A stretch of 5,597 bases of DNA from Variovorax sp. Lineage in GTDB: Bacteria > Pseudomonadota > Gammaproteobacteria > Burkholderiales > Burkholderiaceae_C. The notes beneath the pieces were generated by a model. It did no database searches and had not been told where the DNA came from. It was given only the letters and a program-made list of their open reading frames with translations. A program made the translations under genes and the position numbers. The stretch spans positions 1-5,597 of the forward strand of contig JAQGLP010000368.1 of the NCBI GenBank assembly GCA_028292835.1, given 5' to 3'. Shown piece by piece: positions 1-4,846 of this stretch; the stretch's first letter is position 1; the number at the start of each line of letters is the position of its first letter.

Positions 1-33
1 CCATCCTCAAGAATACCCTGCAATAAGAGCGGC
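1..33. other. Short spacer downstream of the glycosyltransferase gene
   Basis: These 33 bases follow the TAG stop of the minus-strand glycosyltransferase gene. They contain no hairpin followed by a T-run, so I see no intrinsic terminator, and the transcription unit may continue beyond the window. An ATG lies on the minus strand at 4-2, preceded by GAGG with no spacing and by AGGG about 11 bases further up. It could be the start of the next gene, but only one codon is visible. Confidence 0.4.
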
Positions 34-1005
34 CTAGTTGCGATAGCGCAGCGCCCAAGTCCAGAGCATCCGCGGTGTCAGCAGCATCAGGAGGGTCACG
101 CAACAGCGCACCGAGAGTCTTTGCTGCCACGTCCAGTAAGGCGAGAAAAAGCATTTCCAGGCCTTGATGCGTTCCCCGTCCCTGGCGTAGCGGATCGTCG
201 CAACCGGCGCCACCACGGAGAATCGCCGGCGTTTTTGCGGAATGACATCTTCGGGCACCACCAACTCGTCGGCCAGTTCATAAGCCCGATGCGCATCAAG
301 CCCGCGACCCGCAGTGGTCACCGATCCCTTCTGGACCCGGTAGGTTGAGACGTCTTCTGCAATGAGCCGGCCCCAGGCGCCGCTGTTGGCCAGGCGCACC
401 GCGAATCCCCAGTCTCCGACGTTGCCGTCTTTGGAGCCCTCCATGAACCGCGTGTACGTGTCCTTGGCGACCAGGAAGGAATTGGGGGGCAGCGCTTCCG
501 TCAGGCACCATTGCGAAACCGGCCGGGCCGCGCCCGGACCGTTCCTTCCAAAGCGCTTGTTGTGAAAGGCGGTTTCCTCCCAATTGATCCAGGCCCGTTC
601 GTCGATGACGAAGTAGCGGCCGAACCAGATCTTCACGCGCGGGTCCTGCTCGTTCTCACAGGCGGTCGCCAATGTCGAGAGTCCACCGGGGCGTAGATGA
701 TCGTCGTCGTGCAGGATCAACACGTATTCGCAGCGTGCCGTGGTGCCCAGGAACCACTGGTTCGGGTAGTTTCCCTTGGCTGGTGTGTTGGGCAGGTACC
801 TGATCAAGTGCGCGATCGGGCTCGCCGCGATCACGGCTTCATTGGCGGCCCGGAATTCCGGCGTACTGCTGTCATCGCCCACCAGCACTTCGCCGACCAG
901 GGCCAGGTCTTGCGCGGCGATGCTTGCGATGGCCTCGGCCATCTGATGCGGGCGGTTGTACGTAGGGATCAGTATCGAGATGGTCAGGGGTTTGGCGGTG
1001 GTCAT
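34..1005 (-). CDS. Family 2 (GT-A) glycosyltransferase, probably for surface polysaccharide
   Basis: A 323-residue protein that probably transfers a sugar from a nucleotide-sugar donor to a growing surface glycan on the cytoplasmic side of the inner membrane. The GT-A nucleotide-binding start is clear: a beta-strand followed by PTYNRP (14-19), then VGDDSS (42-47). The metal-binding DXD-type motif is HDDD (99-102), and GDW (197-199) sits where the acceptor-side acidic residue of GT2 enzymes is expected. The last 30 or so residues are hydrophobic and basic (VTLLMLLTP, then WTWALRYRN), suggesting peripheral membrane contact rather than a multi-pass domain. The ATG at 1005-1003 has a GGAG at 1018-1015, nine bases upstream. 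The gene begins 27 bases after the aminotransferase stop, so the two are almost certainly cotranscribed. GT2 membership is well supported; donor and acceptor cannot be read from sequence. Confidence 0.9.
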   Translation of the reverse strand: MTTAKPLTISILIPTYNRPHQMAEAIASIAAQDLALVGEVLVGDDSSTPEFRAANEAVIAASPIAHLIRYLPNTPAKGNYPNQWFLGTTARCEYVLILHDDDHLRPGGLSTLATACENEQDPRVKIWFGRYFVIDERAWINWEETAFHNKRFGRNGPGAARPVSQWCLTEALPPNSFLVAKDTYTRFMEGSKDGNVGDWGFAVRLANSGAWGRLIAEDVSTYRVQKGSVTTAGRGLDAHRAYELADELVVPEDVIPQKRRRFSVVAPVATIRYARDGERIKAWKCFFSPYWTWQQRLSVRCCVTLLMLLTPRMLWTWALRYRN

Positions 1006-1014
1006 GGGCGACTA

Positions 1015-1020
1015 CTCCAG
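1015..1020 (-). promoter_or_regulatory. Ribosome binding site of the glycosyltransferase gene
   Basis: CTGGAG reads on the minus strand with nine bases between GGAG and the ATG at 1005-1003. It lies in the 27-base gap after the aminotransferase stop and supports the chosen start codon. Confidence 0.6.
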
Positions 1021-1032
1021 CAGCGCAGACCG

Positions 1033-2214
1033 TCATGCCACGTCGGCCGTGCGTTGTGGCAGCACGCAACACACGGCCTCGATGACATCCTCGACGTCGC
1101 GATCGCTCAGCTTCGCCGAAATGGGCAATGAAACCGTCTGCCGGCCGATGCGCGTCGCATGGGGGGTATCCTCGGGCTTCCAGCCATACGTCTCCTGGTA
1201 GTAGGGGTGCTCGGTCAGGGAGAGGTAATGTACGCCCACGCCAATGCCTTGCGCTGTCATGCCGTTGAGGAAATCGTCCCGGGAGATACCGCATCGCTCG
1301 GAATCGACCAGCACGTTGAAGAGATGGTGGGCGTGCCGCGTGTTCGCCTCGGGCGCCGCAGGCAGGCCCAGCGGAAGTTCGGCGAACGCCTCGCAATACC
1401 GGTTCCAGATGACCTGGCGGCGTCGCCAGTAGGCATCGACCTTTTCCAGTTGCTTCAAGCCGATGGCGGCCTGCAGGTCCATCATGTTGTATTTGAAACC
1501 TGCGGCGACCACGTAATAGTGTTTGTAGCCTTCGTCACCGAAGCGTTTCCAGGCGTCCTTGGTCATGCCGTGCAGGCCCAGGATCTTGATGCGGGCGGCA
1601 TCTTCCTCGCGGCGTGTGAACACCATGCCTCCTTCGCCGGTGACGATGTTCTTGGTGACGTAGAAGGAGAAACAGCCGAAATCGCCGAAGGTGCCCGCGC
1701 TGCGACCGTGGTATTCGGTTTCGATGGCGTGCGCGCAGTCCTCGATGACCTTGAGGCCGCGCTGTGTCGCCATTTCCATGAGGGGGTCCATCTCGCAGGG
1801 ACGGCCCGCGAAGTGCACCGGGACAATGGCCCGGGTGCGGTCGGTGAGCAGGGCGCGCACCTGCTCCGGATCGATGTTCATGGTGCGCGGGTCGATATCC
1901 GCCAGCACCGGCGTCGCCCCGGCATGGATGATCGAATTGACCGTGGCGCAAAACGTCAATGGCGTCGTGATGACCTCGTCGCCGGAACCAATGCCTGCTG
2001 CCAGCAGGGACAGATGCAGGGCGGCTGAGCACGAACTGAGCGCCACGGCATGTTCCGCGCTACGGTAGCGGCAGAAGTCGTGCTCGAAGGCTGCAACGCG
2101 TGGCCCGGTGCCGAGCCAGCCCGAGCGCATGACCGCCTCCAGTTCCTGAATTTCGTCTTCTTCGATTCTCGGCGCACCGAAAACCAAGAAGTTTTCTTTG
2201 CTTCGCACAGCCAT
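1033..2214 (-). CDS. DegT/DnrJ/EryC1/StrS family PLP-dependent sugar aminotransferase
   Basis: A 393-residue cytosolic enzyme of the usual length for the family. Members transfer an amino group, usually from glutamate, to a keto-sugar nucleotide to make amino sugars for O-antigen, lipid A or glycoprotein glycans. Visible landmarks are SGWLGTGP (31-38), the phosphate-binding SSCSAALH (60-67), PLTFCATVN (85-93), EDCAHA (158-163) with Asp159 placed to contact the PLP ring nitrogen, and SFYVTKN (183-189) with Lys188 as the Schiff-base lysine, followed by GEGGM (193-197). The C-terminal GFKYNMMDLQAAIGL and GVGVHYLSL segments resemble ArnB/PseC-type members. I chose ATG 2214-2212 because AAAGG lies five bases upstream and the FLVFGAPRI family start follows at once. 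A longer frame from TTG at 2286 lacks a ribosome site and family similarity. Family and chemistry are secure; the sugar substrate is unknown. Confidence 0.93.
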   Translation of the reverse strand: MAVRSKENFLVFGAPRIEEDEIQELEAVMRSGWLGTGPRVAAFEHDFCRYRSAEHAVALSSCSAALHLSLLAAGIGSGDEVITTPLTFCATVNSIIHAGATPVLADIDPRTMNIDPEQVRALLTDRTRAIVPVHFAGRPCEMDPLMEMATQRGLKVIEDCAHAIETEYHGRSAGTFGDFGCFSFYVTKNIVTGEGGMVFTRREEDAARIKILGLHGMTKDAWKRFGDEGYKHYYVVAAGFKYNMMDLQAAIGLKQLEKVDAYWRRRQVIWNRYCEAFAELPLGLPAAPEANTRHAHHLFNVLVDSERCGISRDDFLNGMTAQGIGVGVHYLSLTEHPYYQETYGWKPEDTPHATRIGRQTVSLPISAKLSDRDVEDVIEAVCCVLPQRTADVA

Positions 2215-2239
2215 GGTCACCTTTCCCCTAGGGTATTTG

Positions 2240-2274
2240 CAAGCCCGTCCGTACAAGCCCTGTTCCGTTCCGTA
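2240..2274. repeat. Imperfect direct repeat in the aminotransferase leader
   Basis: On the plus strand CAAGCCC at 2240-2246 followed by GTCCGTA recurs at 2254-2260. There CAAGCCC is followed, after six extra bases, by GTTCCGTA (2267-2274). The second unit also contains GTTCC twice in tandem. This is a short local duplication just upstream of the ribosome site, with no clear function. Confidence 0.45.
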
Positions 2275-2294
2275 ACGACGCGGCAAGTGAATGA

Positions 2295-2306
2295 TTGGTA
2301 AACCAA
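2295..2306. promoter_or_regulatory. Small dyad TTGGT-AA-ACCAA, possible operator
   Basis: A perfect dyad with five-base arms and a two-base centre. It lies about 5-16 bases downstream of the transcription start expected from the promoter candidate at 2318-2345, a position suited to repression. The TGGT..ACCA form resembles sites bound by FadR-type GntR regulators; that link is inference, and no such regulator is in the window. Confidence 0.35.
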
Positions 2307-2317
2307 ATGTAGGGGAA

Positions 2318-2345
2318 AGTATTATTTTCGTGTGCGTGTTGTCAC
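2318..2345 (-). promoter_or_regulatory. Candidate promoter for the aminotransferase-glycosyltransferase operon
   Basis: On the minus strand GTGACA (2345-2340, five of six matches to TTGACA) is followed after 16 bases by AATACT (2323-2318, four of six matches to TATAAT, including the conserved second A and last T). Transcription would begin near 2311, giving a leader of just under 100 bases. The -35 element overlaps one arm of the dyad at 2339-2357. The match is moderate, and readthrough from the exporter gene is an alternative source of transcript. Confidence 0.35.
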
Positions 2346-2357
2346 ATGTGTGACCAA
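2339..2357. promoter_or_regulatory. Dyad GTCACA-TG-TGTGAC, possible operator
   Basis: Perfect six-base arms (2341-2346 and 2349-2354) flank a TG centre. Allowing one extra base in one arm, the symmetry extends to TTGTCACA/TGTGA(C)CAA. On the minus strand it is not followed by a T-run, so it is not an intrinsic terminator. It overlaps the proposed -35 element of the aminotransferase promoter, which suggests a regulator site. The binding protein is unknown. Confidence 0.4.
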
Positions 2358-2394
2358 GATAATTTGAAATGAAATGTAACTGGATGAGTTGCTG

Positions 2395-4224
2395 TCAGGC
2401 AACAAACTGCAGCGTCGCCAGCTTGGCGTACATCCCGCCCATCGCAACCAAGGTGGCATGCGTGCCCTGTTCCACGATGCGTCCATGGTCGAGCACGATG
2501 ATGCGGTCCGCCTTTTGCACTGTGGCCAGCCGATGGGCGATGACGAGCGTGGTTCGGCCTCGCATGGCCGATTCCAGCGCCGCCTGCACCATGCGCTCGC
2601 TTTCCGCATCGAGTGCACTGGTGGCCTCGTCGAGCAGCAACAAGGGCGGATTCTTGAGCATGGCGCGCGCGATGGCGATGCGCTGGCGCTGTCCGCCCGA
2701 CAGGCGCACACCTCTTTCTCCCAGAAAGGTGTCGTAGCCTTCAGGCAAGGCCCTCAGAAAGTCATCGGCGAAGGCGTTCCGAGCGGCCGCGTAGACCTCC
2801 TCGGCAGAGGCCTCGGGCTTGCCGTAGCGAATGTTCTCGAATGCGCTTGCCGAGAAGATCACGGCGTCCTGGGGCACCAGCCCGATGCGTGTGCGCAGCG
2901 CGTCGAGCGACAGGCTGGCGAGTGGCGTGCGGTCGAGCGTCAGGTGGCCGGCTTGGGGATCGTAGTAGCGCAGCAGCAACTGGAACACCGTGCTCTTGCC
3001 GGCGCCGCTCGATCCCACCAGCGCCACGGTTTCGCCCGGCGCGACCTGCAGGCTGAAATCGCGCAACGCCGGGGTCGCCGGGCGGGAAGGATAGTGGAAG
3101 GTGACCGATTCGAAATGGATGGCACTGCCTGCAGGCGGAACGTGCGCCGGAGCCGGATTTGATGGGGAAACAATGGCCGGCTCGGCGTGCAGCAGTTCCA
3201 TCAGGCGCTCGGTCGCGCCGGCCGCCCGGAGCAAGTCGCCGTAGATCTCGCCGAGCACCGCCGCAGCGCTGGCCAGGATGATGACGTAGACCACCGTCTG
3301 GCCCAGGTGGCCGGCCGTGATGTCGCCTCGCAATACAGCCTGCGTGCCTTGGTACAGGCCCCAGAGCAGCGCGCCCGCTGTGGCGATGATGATGAACGCC
3401 ACCAGCACCGCGCGCGCCTTCGAGCGGCGCACCGAGGTCTGGAAGGCCTGCTCGGTCGAGTGGTCGAAGCGCGCCGCCTCGCGCGCCTCGGCCGTGTAGC
3501 TCTGCACTACCGGGATGGCGTTGAGCACCTCGGCGGCGATGGCGCTGGAATCGGCCACCCGGTCCTGGCTGGCGCGCGAGAGCTTGCGCACGCGCCGGCC
3601 GAACCACATGCTCGGCAGCACCACCAGCACCAGGATCAGCAGCACCTGGAACATGACGTACGGGTTGGTCCAGATCAGCATGGCCAGCGCGCCGATGCCC
3701 ATCACGGCGTTGCGCATACCCATGCTGAGCGAGGAGCCGACCACGGTCTGGACCAGCGTGGTGTCGGAGGTCAGGCGCGACAGCACCTCGCCGGTCTGCG
3801 TGGTCTCGAAGAAGACCGGGCTCTGGCGCAGCACCCGCGCATAAACGGCGTTGCGCAGATCGGCCGTCACGCGCTCGCCGAGCCAGCTCACGATGTAGAA
3901 GCGCGCCGCCGAAAACAGGCCGAGCGCCGCCGCCACGCCGAACAGCATCAGGAAGTGCTCGCGCAGCGCCATCACCTGCTCGCCCTTGTCGGGCTTGACC
4001 AGGCCACCATCGATCAGGCTGCGCAGCGCCAGCGGGAAGAGCAGGGTGGTAACCGCCGCCATCACGAGAAAGAACGCCGCCAGCAGGATCTGCACGCGGT
4101 AAGGCCGCAGGAAGGGGCCGAGCCCGGAGAGCGATCGCGGCGAACCCTTGGCGGCGGCCGCAGCACGGGTCTGGGAACCAAAGGACGGCACGCCTGCCGG
4201 GGTCTGCGAGGGTGATGAAGCCAT
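2395..4224 (-). CDS. ABC exporter half-transporter (ABCB/MsbA-like: membrane domain fused to ATPase)
   Basis: A 609-residue inner-membrane protein with one membrane domain and one ATPase, expected to work as a homodimer exporting a lipid, drug or other hydrophobic compound. An Ala/Ser/Pro-rich, probably disordered N-terminus (1-33) precedes about six helices near 46-67, 91-113, 168-186, 190-208, 273-291 and 309-328. The ATPase is complete: A-loop Tyr378, Walker A GSSGAGKST (404-412), Q-loop Gln452, signature LSGGQ (508-512), Walker B LLLLDE (528-533), D-loop SALD (536-539) and switch His564. An intact catalytic Glu533 indicates an active ATPase. I preferred ATG 4224-4222 over a TTG 60 bases upstream, because the TTG start would place the start region inside the divergent promoter. 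The ribosome site at the ATG is weak. The gene diverges from marR across 73 bases. Substrate unknown; the ABCB-type exporter call is firm. Confidence 0.92.
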   Translation of the reverse strand: MASSPSQTPAGVPSFGSQTRAAAAAKGSPRSLSGLGPFLRPYRVQILLAAFFLVMAAVTTLLFPLALRSLIDGGLVKPDKGEQVMALREHFLMLFGVAAALGLFSAARFYIVSWLGERVTADLRNAVYARVLRQSPVFFETTQTGEVLSRLTSDTTLVQTVVGSSLSMGMRNAVMGIGALAMLIWTNPYVMFQVLLILVLVVLPSMWFGRRVRKLSRASQDRVADSSAIAAEVLNAIPVVQSYTAEAREAARFDHSTEQAFQTSVRRSKARAVLVAFIIIATAGALLWGLYQGTQAVLRGDITAGHLGQTVVYVIILASAAAVLGEIYGDLLRAAGATERLMELLHAEPAIVSPSNPAPAHVPPAGSAIHFESVTFHYPSRPATPALRDFSLQVAPGETVALVGSSGAGKSTVFQLLLRYYDPQAGHLTLDRTPLASLSLDALRTRIGLVPQDAVIFSASAFENIRYGKPEASAEEVYAAARNAFADDFLRALPEGYDTFLGERGVRLSGGQRQRIAIARAMLKNPPLLLLDEATSALDAESERMVQAALESAMRGRTTLVIAHRLATVQKADRIIVLDHGRIVEQGTHATLVAMGGMYAKLATLQFVA

Positions 4225-4262
4225 GCACGATTCTACCGAACGCTGTTTTTTCAAAGGCCGCC

Positions 4263-4291
4263 TTGACAATATTTGCTCAGGCAATTAATGT
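4263..4291 (+). promoter_or_regulatory. Sigma-70-type promoter of marR
   Basis: A perfect -35 hexamer TTGACA (4263-4268) is separated by 17 bases from TAATGT (4286-4291), which keeps the three most conserved -10 positions (T1, A2, T6). The expected transcription start, about seven bases past the -10, falls at or next to the A of the marR ATG at 4298. This suggests a leaderless mRNA. Confidence 0.7.
4266..4291. promoter_or_regulatory. Imperfect 26-bp dyad, probable MarR operator
   Basis: The dyad is centred between 4278 and 4279. Nine of its 13 base pairs are symmetric: ACA/TGT at the ends, TA/TA next, then a perfect TTGC (4273-4276) and GCAA (4281-4284) around TCAG. It fills the space from the end of the -35 through the -10 of the marR promoter, so a bound protein would block RNA polymerase. 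MarR proteins commonly bind such dyads in their own promoters; assigning this site to the adjacent regulator is inference. Confidence 0.6.
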
Positions 4292-4294
4292 TGC
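4266..4294 (-). promoter_or_regulatory. Weak candidate promoter of the ABC exporter
   Basis: On the minus strand TATTGT (4271-4266, four of six matches to TATAAT) lies 17 bases after GCAACA (4294-4289, matching only the ACA of TTGACA). It uses the opposite arm of the dyad at 4266-4291. The implied leader is about 35 bases. The -35 is poor, so this is tentative. Confidence 0.25.
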
Positions 4295-4297
4295 GGC

Positions 4298-4846
4298 ATG
4301 GATGAAGTCGATACCGCCCGCCCACCCGCTGCCACCCAGCCGCCGCCCGGCACTGCCCGGCTGGGCGAGGTGCCCGCGTTCTACCACCCCGACAACTATC
4401 GCGCCGAGGAGAGCATCGGCTACCTGATGAAGCGCATCCTGTCCGCCGTGGGGCAGAGCGTCGAGCTCCATGTGTGCGATCCCGGCCCGACCTTCCCGCA
4501 GTGGCTGCCGCTGTACAAGGTGCACCAGGGCCAGGCCACCACCGTGGCCGAGCTGGCGCGCGAATGCGAGCTCGACACCGGCGCCATGACCCGCCTGCTC
4601 GACCGGCTCGAGCTCAAGGGCCTGTGCCGGCGTGTGCGCTCGCTGGAGGACCGCCGTGTGGTGCACATCGAGCTGACCGAGCAGGGCCGTGCCGCTGCCG
4701 AGGAAGTGCCGCATGTGCTCAGCCGCGTGCAGAACGAGCATCTGGCGGGCTTTACCGAACCGGAGTGGGAGCAGCTCAAGGGCTACCTGCACCGCATTCT
4801 CGAAAACGCGAAGGTCATCGCAGCGTGCCGGGGGTCCCATGACTGA
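4298..4846 (+). CDS. MarR-family winged-helix transcriptional repressor (EmrR/MprA-like context)
   Basis: A 182-residue regulator expected to bind DNA as a dimer and release it when it binds a small phenolic or drug-like ligand. A Pro/Ala-rich extension (1-27) precedes a helical dimerisation segment (about 34-60) and the winged-helix domain (about 66-130). The recognition helix is TGAMTRLLDRLELKGL (94-109). The wing holds the family hallmark Asp118-Arg119-Arg120 (LEDRRVVHIELT), and a C-terminal helical pair (about 132-172) completes the dimer interface. Four cysteines (60, 90, 110, 177) are present. No Shine-Dalgarno sequence precedes the ATG, and the promoter predicts transcription beginning about there. 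The gene overlaps the outer-membrane factor gene by 8 bases, so it probably represses its own operon and perhaps the divergent exporter. Family is certain; the targets are inferred from position. Confidence 0.92.
   Translation: MDEVDTARPPAATQPPPGTARLGEVPAFYHPDNYRAEESIGYLMKRILSAVGQSVELHVCDPGPTFPQWLPLYKVHQGQATTVAELARECELDTGAMTRLLDRLELKGLCRRVRSLEDRRVVHIELTEQGRAAAEEVPHVLSRVQNEHLAGFTEPEWEQLKGYLHRILENAKVIAACRGSHD

Larger units (their letters stand above)
2221..2319 (-). repeat. Perfect 10-bp inverted repeat; the proximal arm is the aminotransferase Shine-Dalgarno region
   Basis: CTTTCCCCTA at 2221-2230 and TAGGGGAAAG at 2310-2319 (plus-strand reading) are exact reverse complements separated by 79 bases. 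On the minus-strand mRNA the second arm met is UAGGGGAAAG, which holds all but the last base of the AAAGG ribosome site at 2224-2220. The first arm, CUUUCCCCUA, is therefore a ready-made anti-Shine-Dalgarno sequence. The arms are observed; a role in translation control is inference. They could instead be two inverted protein-binding sites. Confidence 0.6.
2215..2394. promoter_or_regulatory. AT-rich intergenic leader of the aminotransferase operon
   Basis: This 180-base spacer separates the exporter stop from the aminotransferase start, both on the minus strand. By my count 48 of the 120 bases at 2281-2400 are G or C, against 45 of 60 in 5341-5400, so it stands out as AT-rich. It contains two short dyads, a 10-bp inverted repeat that includes the aminotransferase ribosome site, an imperfect direct repeat and a weak promoter candidate. 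I see no protein-coding frame and no intrinsic terminator. Confidence 0.7.
4225..4297. promoter_or_regulatory. Divergent control region between the ABC exporter and marR
   Basis: Only 73 bases separate the exporter start codon (minus) from the marR start codon (plus), so promoters for both directions must overlap or lie back to back unless one lies inside a gene. The central part is clearly AT-rich against the coding sequence on both sides. It carries the marR promoter and the dyad described separately. The exporter side (4225-4262) contains a run of six T/A pairs (4246-4251) and no strong ribosome site. Confidence 0.75.

Noticed and set aside
2..4. Minus-strand ATG at the window edge as the start of another gene
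   Set aside because: Only one codon is visible and the GAGG directly abuts the ATG, so a gene cannot be supported from this sequence.
1159..2028. Open 289-residue frame on the plus strand opposite the aminotransferase gene
   Set aside because: It is antisense to the well-supported aminotransferase and contains no recognisable motif.
2225..2233. CCCTAGGG palindrome near the aminotransferase ribosome site
   Set aside because: An eight-base palindrome is common by chance, and it is partly a by-product of the G-rich ribosome site and the longer inverted repeat.
2215..2286. Longer N-terminus for the aminotransferase from a TTG at 2286
   Set aside because: There is no ribosome site before the TTG, the extra 24 residues do not resemble the family, and a good Shine-Dalgarno sequence precedes ATG 2214.
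2339..2357. CRP site or intrinsic terminator at the GTCACA dyad
   Set aside because: The half-sites are in the reverse order to the CRP consensus (TGTGA then TCACA), and no T-run follows the short stem on the minus strand.
3187..4215. Open 342-residue frame on the plus strand opposite the ABC exporter gene
   Set aside because: The translation is rich in His, Gln, Arg and Ala without family motifs, as expected for the antisense of a high-GC gene.
2762..4228. Open 488-residue frame on the minus strand in another phase of the ABC exporter gene
   Set aside because: Its product is Arg/Ala/Gly/Pro-rich with no recognisable domain, and it lies almost wholly inside the exporter gene, which has every ATPase motif. 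It is a shadow caused by high GC.
4225..4284. Longer N-terminus for the ABC exporter from a TTG at 4284
   Set aside because: It would start inside the divergent promoter and dyad, and the preceding bases lack a ribosome site; the ATG at 4224 is preferred, though its own ribosome site is weak.
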